From NCBI GenBank assembly GCA_011033025.1, contig WFMF01000375.1, positions 111,415-175,414 of the forward strand: a stretch of 64,000 nt of DNA, read 5' to 3'. Each line of letters begins with the position of its first letter. Positions within the stretch are counted from its first letter, which is position 1. The notes beneath the pieces are model-generated. The model saw only the letters and a program-made list of their open reading frames with translations, was not told where the DNA came from and ran no database searches. The DNA is from Beroe forskalii. Taxonomy: Eukaryota > Ctenophora > Nuda > Beroida > Beroidae. Position numbers and translations under genes: made by a program. Shown piece by piece: positions 42,226 through 54,772 of the stretch.

Positions 42226-44569
42226 TTACGAAGACAGGGTGCAACATGCCACTCTGCCTCCAGCGTTCCCAGTAGCTTCACTCCCTGATAAAATAGTGGG
42301 TTATGTTATGCATCATCTCATACATTCATTGGTACATAGAACGCAGTTCAAACTAAAGTTATCAGGAGTATAATAAGCTTTTATTTTTTTTAAACTTGAT
42401 TGGTATCAGAAGTTTTTAGATCAGAAGCTTTCGAATATGATGTGACTATCGTATTCAGCTGAATCCGATTATCGCCTTCTTCTCTTATTGTTGATATAAG
42501 GATGCGACTATAAGTATAATCGTGGTGTCTCGACCTTTTGAGGCGCAGCTTATTGCGCCGCGCTTGGGTACGTTTATGGCGCGTTGCATTCTCATGCGCA
42601 GCAAAAAAAGCATTCAGGTGCAGCGTTATAAGCCGCGCCTCAATAGCAGGTGAAGATAGAATCACTGCGCATTAACATGCTACACCCATCATTAATGATA
42701 TTTGTAATAGGTGCTCATCTGAGTGAATTGAATATTTTCAAGCATTCAGTGCATACCGTCGTTGTCTTCTCTACCCAAGTCGTCCTCCAAGGCGTGTAGG
42801 ACCATTGCTTTGCCTTCCAGATCAGAGAACTCTCCGAAGGGAGACGGGAAGCCTTCCCCCGTCCTCAGCTTCACGGACTGCCTCAACTGCCCTGAAGTTG
42901 TATATGTTAGACTGGTACATGAATTTGCGACTATTTTTAAATTTCTTCCTGGATTTTAGCCCAAGGCAATTATAACTGATTGCTGGATTTTACCATCCCT
43001 TCTAATGATCAATTATAGAAATCTTACTCCTAATATCTCACCTGCTCCAGCCATGAAGTTTCCGAAGTCCCCCACATGCCTGGCTGATTTGTCATCTCCG
43101 CCCGCATCCCCGAACATACTGCCGTGTTTCATACCATTCGGGTTGAAGTGTCCTCCGGCAGTAGTGCAGTCAACTGGAGTCAGGGTTCATGGGTTAGGGT
43201 AGGGCAGACAAATCTAACACTGGCATAGATCTGGGTCTTTATGGAACATCCTTTTATCGGACTTTATAGTTTTAGTAATTATCAGCTTACTTCTTTACTT
43301 GTTTTACTCACTGTAGCATGTCTAGTCTTTGTAGAATTGTAGAATCCTCTACTGGGCTATCACATATCGTAACTGCCCTGACTTCTCAGTTCTCTCACTT
43401 CCAAGAATACATCATTAACAATTTTAATGAATCTATGGAGTTGACATTTGACAAGGCTTTACTTCGACCTCGATTTACAGACACTGCAAAATTTCATGTA
43501 CCATGCAGCTCTATAGTTGGGGACATTTCAGTCAACTCCCTCCACTCCTTTGGCATGGACATGGAGTCCGTGGTAGCCAGCGCTGATTTTATTCGTGTCC
43601 TTATCATCCAACCTCACCGTCACTGTCAGCACCTTCTTACCCTTCTTCTTAGCCTTCTCACTCAGCATCACAGTGCCTGGGTGGGGGTTATAGTGACGTC
43701 ATTATCAGGGTTTAGTGTGGTGTGTTAGTGACGTCATTATCAGGGTTAGAGTGGTGCATTGGTGACTTCATTATCAAGGCTCAGAGTGGTGAGTTGGTGA
43801 AGTCATTATCAGGGCTTAGACTTAACTGGGGAATGCGTGATAAATCGTTTGTTAAAAGTCCATGGAATCAAAATTCAGAGCAATGAACATTTTGCATACG
43901 TGTTTTGATATACATTATAATATGTTTTTGCACCAATGATTTGAATTGATATGCCAATACACCATTGAGTGAATTGCTTTGCCGGAAAATGACGAGTTTT
44001 CGAAAAATTCAAATAATTCCTTCTGAATTTCTGAGAACGAACCCTGGCCTAGGTCCAAATATTTAATGAAATATTGCAAGTGTGTATTCAATGATGAGAA
44101 ATGGCTTGAATTTGGTGCTGTGATACTAATGAAGTAATGATAACAATAGTAAAGCACTTTTTGAGGGCTGAGGCTGTGTACGAACATCAAGCAGTTGAGA
44201 CTGACGTCATTATTAGGGTTTATAATTGGTGAATTGATAACCTAAAGCCGTTTATCTTTTCGTGTAAATAGTTTGAATTCTCAGATCATTTGTACGAATA
44301 ATAGACGGTTTTTGATGTCATGTATAGAGCATTTCAAGTCATGACATTGGTGTCATGGTTTTTAAAGTTGCCCATTTCCAGCCATGACATTGGTGTCATG
44401 GTTTTTAAACTTGCCTATTTCCAGTCATAACATGGATTCCATGGTTTTTAAACTTGCCTATTTCTTTCCCCTCTGTGTGAGTTCTCATGGTGCACGATAG
44501 TGTTCGTTTGGGACCACCTTCCACGGCACACAACAGTCCACATAGGAAGAACAGGAATGAGAATACCAT
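42226..44569 (-). CDS. Secreted Cu/Zn superoxide dismutase, copy B (five exons)
   Basis: Converts superoxide to oxygen and peroxide outside the cell. Exons on the minus strand: 44569-44458, 43676-43536, 43173-43042, 42891-42757, 42284-42226; 192 residues. Signal peptide MVFSFLFFLCGLLCAVEG. Copper/zinc ligands are all present: H76, H78, H93, H161 and H101, H117, D120; the disulphide pair C87/C188-type and the active-site Arg of GGRVAC are kept. Intron 1 has a GC donor (G|gcaagt). Intron 2 lacks a usable GT: conservation and phase require ...GTGGAGGGAG|ttgac to cag|TTGACTG, with AGTTGACTG repeated at both ends. Exon sizes parallel copy A (exon 1 is 112 bases in both), showing tandem duplication. 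Intron 1 contains four copies of the CRE-bearing repeat. Confidence 0.9.
43693..43825 (+). repeat. Four tandem copies of the CRE-bearing repeat in SOD-B intron 1
   Basis: Unit tgacgtcattatcagggttt plus agtgtggtgtgttag, about 37 bp, four copies with increasing divergence, beginning 17 bases beyond the acceptor of SOD-B exon 2. Confidence 0.88.
44201..44245 (+). repeat. Dispersed CRE-containing repeat, single copy
   Basis: tgacgtcattattagggttt then ataattggtgaattgata, in SOD-B intron 1. Confidence 0.7.
44335..44465 (-). repeat. Tandem repeat spanning the SOD-B exon 1 donor
   Basis: Three units of about 45-60 bases containing catgacattggtgtcatgg and tttttaaacttgcctatttc. The right-most unit holds the end of exon 1 and its gcaagt donor; the other two lie in the intron. 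Confidence 0.8.
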
Positions 44570-47500
44570 TGTACCTGTGCAGCAAATTGATCAAATCATA
44601 TTGCTATATTAAATCATTTCAACATTTCCCCCTTTAGTAGAAAATATGGTGGTCATTAAATCCAACATATAATAGTGCTTGAAGCACGGAATCAAATACA
44701 ATAAATTGACTGACTGAACAGCCAGTGATAAACGGAAGCGTTGAACTCTTGAAGTTAAAATATCTGCTATTTGAAAAAAATTATATTTGCTTAAACGGCA
44801 TGGTTCGTCACTGACAAACGTAAATAATAATGTTCTGTCCGATAATATGAACACGAAAATAAATGCATTATATACCAAAGTATCTCTCGACCTCCTACTC
44901 CTCTCGCTGTGCATCTTATGCTGCTCCTTAGCCCTTACCCGCACGTGCAAGTTATTGATCCAGGGCAGCATACATTGATCACGTGATATCACGTTATATC
45001 GACGACAATGTCAATTTAGTCAATGTTGAGATGATCCAGTGCAGTGTACGCGGTTTCATCTCCTCATCCCATATCATACGATATCGATAGTGGCAATATT
45101 GGATTTCATTCTCTTCCTTGTTTTCAGGACCAATAATGCTGTTCAATGTTCGCTAATTTCACGTACCGTCAGTGCATTCCAGAAGATTTAAATGATATTT
45201 TGATGTCATTTTTCGTTGCATGGAATGGTTTAGAAGTTGACAGCTCATGGACTGTACTGAAAAAGGTTCCTATCGCACAATAGAATAAAAAAATACAAGA
45301 ATGGACACAAAATACTCGAATATTCCAGCTGGTTTAGCATTCTCAACACCACGGAGTGTAGGTCTCAGTACACGAAACAGATGGCAAAAAGAATCCATGT
45401 CACTTTGAAAACAGAAATACATTGAAGCATTGAATTCTGGAGTTTATAAACTTACAAGACCACTGAAATCAATGAATCAGATGATAGTGAAATGTTTGAC
45501 CGTGGAAATATCACACAAACCTACAACAGGCAAAAGTTGTGTTCATCACTAAATCTGAGCTATCACAAAGTCCATGACTAGTATAACCTCATGGAGATCA
45601 GGGATTCCACCTCAATATAGTGGTAGAGAATCGGTAGGAAATTATTCTAAAAAACTACCATAATTCTTAGAAATGCCCCATGCAAATTCCATCTTCCGTA
45701 GAACCATCATTCATTGGCGCCAGATGGTTTCTTGACTAATGAGTTTTTTGTCTTGTATCTCTATCTAATGTGGTTTATTAATTTGAGATATATAGCACAT
45801 TGGACTCGCCCACAAAAAGCGTCGGAAAGATGGCGTCCAAACTTCCTAATCTTACCTGAAATTCTCGGAAAAAACACTGGAAAATGACAAAAAAGTGGCT
45901 GAACTTTGATATGGAAGTCGTCACATATTACGTCAGCACTTACGTCATTTTTGACCCCCCGCCCCTGTTTGTCATCATTTGTCATCATTGACGGACCCCC
46001 TCCACCTTGCTGACGTCACTAGCATTGACCAAACCCCCCTCATGATCGAAACAGTGGAAATGAAATATCAATTATCAGCTGTAGGAGTGGTTTGCCTAAT
46101 CTTGTGAGATTTGTTTGAGATATGGTTCTACTCGTTTCATATTATGAACCACATTTAATCATCAAATGGCCTGTTACATGCCGACCACCCGACGACAGCA
46201 TAGTTCAAACCCCCTCCTCCCGTTGGATAATGACGTAATAATGATATCACGAACGTACAAAAAACGGTCGTGTAGAAATTTCAGAAGGCGTTTTCAGAGC
46301 TAATTGCGACATCTACTATATAGCATTTATCGCAGGAATTTATAAGTACATATTTTTGCATGAAAATGGAAAAGAGCGAAAAGAGTAGTTTTTTACGAAA
46401 AACTTTGGTTGCAATTTTGGTACGTGCACGTCCGTTGTCGTAGCACCTATGAAATTTCAAAATTAACACGTGTGTCTTGAGGTACCTACTGTGAAGGAAG
46501 AACACGAAAAAGCTGCGAAGAGGCGTTCAAGTTACTGTACCAAGTGAATGGGGTGCAGCAAGTTACTGAATAGTCTTTAGTCTTGAGCAAAAAAACAATT
46601 ACACGGGAATATGTCAACATGTCAGGGATGCTGGGCATTCAATTCAATTTCAAAAGGCATAATGAAGTAATATTATCCATAACTTAGTGCTATTTATGTT
46701 TTTGCTTTTGTTGCCACGGGTGTTTTATATTCCGGGTGTTTTATATTACATTGAATGATGTCTGGCAAGTAACGTGTCTACTGTACTGTGGTTTGGGAAT
46801 AGAAATATTGCAAAATTGTTACGTACTACTTGGGTAATTAAAATTGGCATTCCTTCACCTTTAATATTTTGCTCAGCTCATTACGTTAGGTACGTTTCTA
46901 GCTCAAGCTGTGTGGATCGATTGTGTGGCTCAGCTTATAAATCGGTATATTTAAATTGAATACAACACACGGTACAGATTCTCGTCAAAAAACACTTTAT
47001 ACACAAGCTAAATGCGCTGGGGTGTTTTTTGCAAAAAAATTACTGTGATGAAATAATTCCATCATATTTCCCATAGAAAAAGTACCGGTTGAAAGGGACT
47101 GCTGGCCGGTTCTTGAGCGGTGTTTGGAAATGGTAACTTGTACAAATTAGTTAAAACGTTGTTAGGGGCTCATCAAAAATCGGCCTTTTTTGAACACATA
47201 TATATATATATATATACCACCTCATCATTACCTCATCATTTGGGAAAGATACATACAACCTTATCTCATCATTTCAAGATTTATATTACGTCACTTATTC
47301 AATATGAAAGGATGAAGAGACGTCACTACTGCAATTTAAGTTGGATCATCTTACTTAGATAGATGTTGTTAACTTTGAATTAAAGAGTCTTCTTCTAGCA
47401 TTGATTCATTAATTTCGACTCTAAGTGATGAGCTCATCATTTTGTAAACCTACATACATACTACCTCATCAACACCTAATAATTTCCATAACATACATGC

Positions 47501-48047
47501 ATACCCTAGTGCTGAGCTCATTTCTGGATGGCAGTCCGGGATATTTACAGCTTTCGCTTAATCGATAGTAGGGCGTGAATAAACAACACGAGTTACAAGC
47601 TGCTTTTGTTACTCTCCAGTCAATTGAAAAACGCACAAAGATTTAAATGAAGCCGATCAAACCTCAAAGTTCATTAACACATTAACGATAGGTCAACTAA
47701 TCACTGCCTCTATCTTATCTTTTGTTGACATAGCTCTTTAGCACAAAGACGTTTTATCTAGAACAATATGTCTAGAACAATTATATATCTAGAACAATAT
47801 ATCTAGAACAATATCCAATCAATGCTAAAACTACGAAGGGGGAGTTTAGTTAAACTTGGCTTAATGGTTCAATATGTATAAGACTCTCTTTACAACTTAA
47901 ACCTTTAAACTTGCTGAACTCATGTCGATCTGTCACATGCCATACTCTAGATGTGCTATTGACTATGTAATTCTATTGTAGTCGATGTTCACAAAACTAC
48001 CATTCCTATGTACTATACATACATATACACCTCAGATGGATTTTTGT
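44570..48047. other. Intergenic region between the two SOD genes
   Basis: No gene supported over 3.5 kb. Open stretches at 44609-44992 and 46281-46505 show no family signal. Contains C-rich sequence near 45950-46040 (gaccccccgcccctg, tgacgtcactag) resembling ends of DNA elements, and a short TA run at 47196-47215. Confidence 0.4.
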
Positions 48048-48359
48048 GCTTAATTACGCATAAGATCGTCACTTTCGAGATTTTTCGTATGGATTGGAAA
48101 ATCTAAGCAGCCTTTAAGATGTTTGCCACTTTCATAGGAAACGATCATGTCATGATACACGTGGCATTGTGGCAAGGTCAATGATGCACAGTGCAATTGT
48201 GAAAAAGCGGGCGATAATTTGAACTTGAAGACATGAAATCAGTACCTTGACCAAATGACCATGGTCATTTGGTCAAGGTACTGATTTCATGTCTTCAAGT
48301 TCAAATTTTCCAATCCATACGAAAAATCTCGAAAGTGACGATCTTATGCGTAATTAAGC
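48048..48359. mobile_element. Foldback element with a second perfect palindrome inside
   Basis: Outer arms 48048-48102 and 48305-48359 are 55-base exact inverted repeats (gcttaattacgcataagatc). Within it, 48216-48307 is a 92-base perfect palindrome centred on gaccatggtc, overlapping the inner edge of the right arm. The flank right of the element repeats aagctctataaatt three times. Confidence 0.9.
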
Positions 48360-48648
48360 TCTATAAATTAAGCTCTATAAATTAAGCTCTAGATGGGGTT
48401 CATTTTAATACTTCGGAGCGCTATTGCTATTTATAGCTTACTGAATTAATCAACAAATTAACCCCTCCCGCGGTGCTTCAGAGCTTTAGGAAAAACAGCT
48501 GGAGCTCATAATCTTTAGTCTCCTGCCTCATGAAACCTTTCTTCGTGTACAAAACACCCAGTCGGTCACAGTTGCCTACACGTCATTTTAAAATTTCATC
48601 ACTCGGATTCTGCGAAACTGCCAACTGCCAAAGGCATTATGGGTGGGC

Positions 48649-48847
48649 GACATCTCATCTCACGATATTTCATCTCAGGACACTTCATCTCCCAGTCCTG
48701 ACCCTAACCATAACCCTAACCCAAACCCTAACCCTGACCCAAACCCTAACCCCAACCCTAACCCAGACCCTTATCTTTGAGTTGAGCTAACATATTGTAG
48801 AGCTGACATATTGTCGTGAGATGAAGTGTCGTGAGATGAAATGTCCG
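48649..48847. mobile_element. MITE-like element with telomere-like core
   Basis: Ends gacatctcatctcacgata and the inverse of cgtgagatgaaatgtc flank degenerate repeats of ccctaaccct, cccaaacc and ccctgaccc (48693-48773). A diverged relative is at 54558-54772. Not a chromosome end, since genes continue on both sides. Confidence 0.75.
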
Positions 48848-49562
48848 TTCCTCGGCATTATAACCTAGTCCTACTCAATAAAGTCCAAAATAATCAATTA
48901 CAGCAGATTCTGCACAGATTTTTCATCAACAGCTTCATCAGGAATATCATTATCATTGGATTATCGATTGATCCCATGACAGTTTTTGGGCCGGGTGTGA
49001 ATAAGTTAACAGGAACGCCACGTCACTACATTGCCAATTTTCCAGGATCTTTTGAAAGCATAAAGAGGCGGATAATTCTTTCAATTATCCGAAAATCGGT
49101 ATATTCTACTTGATTCACCCCACAATCCAATTGTTTAATGAAATTAATTCTATCCGTACTTTTGAACTTTCGGATAGGCATGATGCCCATACAGTGTACA
49201 GTCAACAAGGCATTATAGTCATACTGAAGTTTCCAAATGAAACAAGTTAATTCGTTGAAATAATGTTATGAATATGATCAAATATGCCAGTTTCCACACT
49301 CAAGAAAAATATTGTGACTGTTGGACCAGCCGTTACTTGCTTAGAATAAACTAATCCTAACCTCTGGCTCTACACTATGAATTAAGCTTGAAGTTCTGCT
49401 ACATATTTCATTATTTGATAAATTGAAGTGCTCTCAAATTCTCAAATACAATGTTCACAACAAAATATTCAGCAATTTCAACAATAGCGGAGCTCAACAG
49501 ATTCTTTAACAGGGCACGGTTAGTTGTGGTCCGATCGTCGTAGATATTCCTTCAGAAAACTG

Positions 49563-51107
49563 TTAGTTTAATGTGCAACATGCTAGCCTTGACCCAGCGT
49601 GACCAGTTGTTTTGCTATCTGAAAGATGGAAAAACTTTATGCACTTGCATGTTATGATAGTAAAAACTTAACGAAAGTCATGTTATTGTGAACTATCTTT
49701 AATTTTATGCGATTAACTGCTCTAAACTCATATTTAGCCTCACTAAATGACATGCATAAAATGATAATTTCAAAAAATTATACTTTTAAATGGACCTCAT
49801 TCCAAGATGAAGAAGTATGAATCAAACTTTTATAACAATTAGGTTAAACACCTATCTTCAAAATTACCCAGACCCAGATCGTCTTCGTCTGCGTGTAGCA
49901 CCACGGATCTCCCAATGATGCTGTTCTCCCCATTAAGTGTGAAGGGTGCTTTCCAGTTGCCGTCTACTTCCAGATTCACTGACTCTCTGATGGCACCTGA
50001 GATACAGTGTATCATACACGCTATCATTGGGGCATTTGTCAATGTCATAATAAGCAAAATAGCCTTTTGTAGCAAATTTTTCACCCATCCTTAGAGTTAG
50101 TGCGCAACAGTCAACACTCGGACATTTGTAGGGTCGTATTGCAACTGTAGTATGAAATCCTACTATGTTTACTGTTTAGTTTTACCATCTCCAGCGAAGA
50201 TGTTTCCCAGGTCCCCCACGTGTCTCTCATATAGGTCTCCGGGGGTCCCGTACAGGCTGCCGTGCTGCTTTCCCTCCGGGTTGAAGTGTCCTCCGGCGGT
50301 GTCGCAGTCAACTGCCGGAGAGAGGGAGGAGTTTAGATTGGGTGCAAAATTAGGGCCGGGTCAGGTGGAGTGTGTTTTGATTTATAGGGTTCTAGAGTTT
50401 GTAGGAATAAGCTATGACTGTGCTATTTAACACAACGATAGTGCCTTATTTAACTGAAATGATGCATGCCACTACACATATCTTCAAGCTAGTAGGGGCG
50501 TCGCCCCCTTTTCTTAAAAAAAGGGGTGTCTTGTCTCATGAACGTTGTATACTGTATAGAACTTATTAAATAAGATTTTCTCCCACCAACCTCCTTCTAC
50601 TGGGTTTTGGTGAATGTGGAAGCCGTGTTTCCCTACTTTGATAACTTCTGATGAGAGGTCAGCTGAGTACCCCACCATGGAACCATCACCCGCTGCTTCA
50701 AACATTACCATCCCTGGGAAATTTTAAATAGGGGCCAATGTTCAATGAAAATGCGGACGTCTGGAGGGGGGTATTTCAGGTTGCAGACGTTTGCGGGCAA
50801 GGGGGGGGGGGGTATAAAAAAGCCGAAATTTTTCGGACGTCCTTTATGGATGGCCCCATAAATGTTTTTTTGAGTCACACCATGGGGACAACCATGTAAG
50901 TTGCCAGATTTAGGAATGATCATAATTTTAATGGATTTTGATCACTGACACTCGTTTATACGCGGGAAAATGAAATGGGAAATAAAACGACTTACCAATA
51001 GGTGTACCGTCATTATGTAGCTGCATCTCACACTGAGTCACCATATGCCCGGGGGCCGCCTCTATCATGAGACTCAGAGCTGACGCTAGGATCAATAGCC
51101 CGAACAT
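49563..51107 (-). CDS. Secreted Cu/Zn superoxide dismutase, copy A (five exons)
   Basis: Extracellular superoxide dismutation. Minus-strand exons 51107-50996, 50713-50591, 50311-50186, 49996-49852, 49614-49563; 185 residues; all phases agree. Signal peptide [17 protein letters not shown]. Ligands: copper H70, H72, H87, H155; zinc H87, H95, H109, D112. C81 and C181 can form the family disulphide and R178 is the active-site arginine (GSRLAC). The C-terminus ends CCTLN; copy B ends CCTLSS, so the doubled Cys is shared by both. The final intron could slide because AGATAG occurs at both ends; the GT-AG choice restores [19 protein letters not shown] lies in intron 1. Confidence 0.94.
50731..50861. 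mobile_element. MITE-like element in SOD-A intron 1
   Basis: ggggccaatgttcaatgaaa with gcggacgtc at the left, gacgtcctttatggatggcc then cc at the right: diverged inverted ends enclosing a G-run (gggggggggg). About 131 bp. Confidence 0.65.
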
Positions 51108-51650
51108 GCTTCCTCCTCTGTGCAGTGTGTGGAGTTAGAATCATTATCAAATGTTTCCGGGATGTATATCTCTGTCCCTTGTGCAGCTCACCTTGCTTCT
51201 TGAGGTCTCTTTAGTAGGACATAAGTTCCTACTGGGTCGTCAACTTCTTCCGAAGGCAACCCGGCTGGCTTGATTTCTACTCTCAATACCTACGCTGAAT
51301 GGCTGTAGCGCGCCATGGTTCCATCTTCCCTGCTCAGCATCCAGTGTCCCTTATTCGAGTCTACGAATTTATTGACACTTTGAAATCACTCTTTTATTTT
51401 TAAGGGTCTATCGGTGATCCTATCAACCGAGAAATTATCTGAATGCGCCTATCAATGGCAATAAGGATTCGTCTTGAGTTTGGTAGCACAATCGGTGACT
51501 ATATTGGCTGAACTCCGGGCTGGAAAATACGAAAGATAAGGGGACCTAAAAAAGTGCCCGTCAGTGGTTTAACTGCTGGCTGTATCTGAGTGTGGTGGTT
51601 ATCAATAATTATTAATTAATCAGTGACATTTTCATCGGTGTTCATAAGCA
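51108..51650. other. 5' flank of SOD-A
   Basis: Presumed promoter and 5' untranslated region of the minus-strand SOD-A gene. No core element is confidently visible. Confidence 0.4.
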
Positions 51651-51787
51651 GAGACTCTTGCCTGATCAGGCCCATGGGTATTATTGGTCAGGGCCCGTTG
51701 AGTCAGGCCTAAACCAGATACATCCCTCAGGCTACGCCCTTGGAAAGTGCCCAAAATGGACCCTATAGGATTAGGAGCGGGTCTATG
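51651..51787. mobile_element. MITE-like element, family A copy 3
   Basis: gagactcttgcctgatcagg at the left, aaatggaccctataggatta and gggtct at the right, core agatacatccctcaggct. Third copy of the family at 16395 and 30311. Confidence 0.7.
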
Positions 51788-53097
51788 GACTTTGAAAAAC
51801 ATAGATTGTTTCCCAACAGCAAGAGCCAAGAAAGTTCTTCAATAATGAATAAAACCGACTGTAAAGTGTAATCGGGATGGGGGCATCCTATCTACCGCTT
51901 TCTAGGCAGTTTAAACCTAAATAATTTTGTGACTTTGTAGGAAAATCCTTTATTATCCAGAAAGCAACATCAAAAAATTATGAAAAATAAATGAAAATCT
52001 TATTACTTAGCTCCTAAGTAGTATGTTTTATGCACATAAATAAAGCTCATTGGTCACTTTCATTCATTATTTATAAATATAAATGCTTTCTGTGTGGCCA
52101 AGTTGTAGACGATGGTTCAGAAAAGTTAACAATTCCCATTTTGCCAGGCTTTTGTTCTTAATTTCAATTCAATGAGACCTATAATTATGCCAAATACACT
52201 AACAAAGACTAATTTTATGATATTAAAGTAATGAACCTCATCAGTTTTACAGTCTTATCAGCTAAAAAAGTGTGTAGTAGCATAAGAATAAATGGTGTTG
52301 AACAGAAAACCTTTATTTAAATAAAACCTATTATCTAAAACAATATAGAATGGAATAAAATATATGAAAACAAAGTAAAACGGCACACTCTAGTTTACAT
52401 TTAGATAATGATATAATTTGCTGGCTGCTATTGCTAATTTATAAACCCCCGTGAAACGAGGGGTTTATTAGCCACTCCCATCTGTACAGCAAACAAATAT
52501 TTTATTGCGTATAAACTTATAGAGCTATAAAGTGGGAAGATGTGTCTCACTTTTTCATAAAGTGAGGTTCGTTTAGGATAAATTACGGCACTCCTTGCAG
52601 GGAGAGTGGGGAGAAAATTTCAAGTATGGGTTAGTTTTTTAACTAAGCGGATAAGAGCTGAAATGTTTTTAAATTGAAGTTTCATGGAAGTTTTGCATCA
52701 AGTTTTGCCGTTTCAACCACCGTCCCTCCCACTAGTAATCAAACGTAATAATGGGCCCAGCCCCTCCTCTTTAGATGGGTGTTAAGTTATCATGCCTGAA
52801 AACTTTGCGGAAAATTTCAAAACATTGATAAAACTGTCGATAAATTCTGCAGAAAAATCAAATTTTCCAGTTAATTCTTTTGAAAATTTCCCCGGAACGA
52901 ACAAAATTTTGAGCTTATGTTTTCTGTGGAAAATTCGTGGAAAAGAAGACATTTGATTACGGAATCAACCACCAAAACTTCCTCTCCTACCCGATTACCC
53001 GAAATCAAACGTAATCATTTGAAAAAACCCTCCCTCCCCCTTGTAAAGGGGGAGGAGGGATTTTTTCAAAAGATCAGCTATACTATAGCTGATAATA
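51788..53097. other. Intergenic spacer with a hairpin
   Basis: No gene. At 53019-53069 tttgaaaaaaccctccctcc pairs with ggaggagggattttttcaaa, and nearby caaacgtaatcatt motifs resemble the interior of the next element, so an older related insertion is likely. Confidence 0.45.
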
Positions 53098-53527
53098 GGG
53101 ATCATTCACTTATTACGTAATTATCTAGGGAATGGGGGTGTTTTCAAATGATAGCGTTTTGTTACGGCGAGGGGGTTTCAAAATATCCAATTTTCGACAC
53201 AATTTTTGTAATTTTTGCCACAAACTCTTTACTCTCCGCATTTTTTGGCAAAATTTTTAGAAAACCGATTGTCAAAAGCAACATTTTTCCAAACTTTCCT
53301 CAATATTTTCATCAAAATTTTGCCAAAGTTGGAACATAACCAAAATTGAAGCATAATCAAAGTTGAAACATAGTCAATGGTATTTACACTCCAATTTCTA
53401 CATCGTCTACTCAAGTGAGGGTAACCATTATATTCTCAAGAGTGGGGGTGAGCTTTGATTACATAGGGCCGGAGGGCGGGAGTTAGATAAATAGCCAAAA
53501 TTGATTACGTAATATGTGAACGATCCC
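53098..53527. mobile_element. Non-autonomous DNA element with gggatcattcac ends
   Basis: Left gggatcattcacttattacg then taatta, right attgattacgtaatatgtga then acgatccc: about 27-bp inverted ends with few mismatches. The 430-bp body is non-coding. Confidence 0.75.
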
Positions 53528-54557
53528 ATGCCACTTATAACTTAATGCATTTTTATTGGCCGAAAACATGGCGTCTTCACAAACTTCGAACTTATCGGAA
53601 GCGCTGAAAGTATAATCATAAACTTTAAGTTTATACTTTCAGTACCTGTACATGGATTGTGGACTGTATATAGGTGACACTACTGCCACTCCTTGTAGTA
53701 CTGCAGGTTTCAAGTCAATAGGTGCTTCCAATACAGCCCAACAGCCCCTGATAAGCTCCTAAAATTAAATTATTTGAAGAAGTCGGCCAATACTTATTGC
53801 AATATCGAGTTAAGCTTCAGTTATTTTTATTGGGCCATCGCTTGCGTGTATGCTTATTCGTCAATCAATCAGGAATTGGACATTTTAATCTAAGGGGGTA
53901 GGGTGTCACCGAAACTTGAGACCGTGTAGCAAATTAAATGAGCACATAATGCTAGGTGACCCTCCTCAACAGAGCTCCCTCAACTTAGAGCATAATGTAG
54001 AACACACGTGTGGGACTCTGCAGGGCTCTCAGGGCGTAATACTCCATACTCAACTCGTACTGCGGTAAAAATGAAGAATCCTGTGCTTCTACAGTGCTTA
54101 TATTGAATGGAGTGACGAATTATGATTAATCTTGTTTGCCACTCGAGGAACGAAATTAGGCTAGATTCATCCCCGCGCATGACCAAATTTCATGAATATA
54201 ATCATGAAGCTCACATTAATCACTCATTTTGATCAATCGGAATTGAAATGCCATTGTCCAAAATGATACTATAATTATATTTATAGCAATCAAGGTACCA
54301 CTACCATAAATTAATGAAAATCACAAGCTGTCGTCAGGCCTGGCAAATACCATACAATCTACCATCCAATCTACCATGCAAACAGCTACCCTTAACCTGG
54401 TAAAATTATTATTTTTCTCCACAACCTCGTTAATCCTTCATAATCATTCGGCCCTTTTCAATTTTCAAGTACAGAATTACAAAAACAGAAATTTCCAATT
54501 AAATATCAACATTTTTCGGGTTGTACGACATTAAACCTCAATTCATTTCATCGCAGC
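53528..54557. other. Intergenic spacer
   Basis: Contains a short palindrome gctgaaagtataa..ttatactttcag near 53600-53642. No gene seen. Confidence 0.4.
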
Positions 54558-54772
54558 TAGACACTTCATCTTCTTTTCCTCAGGAAATTCTTGGCCCTCA
54601 ACCCTTATTCTAACCCTTATTCTAATAACCCTAAGTTTGAACGTAAACCTAACCCTAATCCTATAACCTTAACCTTTGCTTGGAGTTGTAATATTACTAG
54701 GTAAAGTGTCGTTCGATCAAATTCAAAAGTCGTGAGATCAAATTCAAAAGTCGTGAGATCAAATTTAAGCAT
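54558..54772. mobile_element. Diverged copy of the telomere-like MITE
   Basis: tagacacttcatcttctttt at the left, ggtaaagtgtcgttcgatca at the right, with cctaaccctaatcc-type core (54600-54680). A short gtcgtgagatcaaattcaaa unit is doubled at the right end. Confidence 0.55.

Noticed and set aside
43318-43728. 136-codon plus-strand frame
   Set aside because: Shadow of SOD-B exon 2 on the opposite strand, which carries the HGLHVH copper-site motif.
48691-48775. Chromosome end or telomere fusion
   Set aside because: Degenerate ccctaa repeats sit within inverted ends of a small element and genes continue on both sides.
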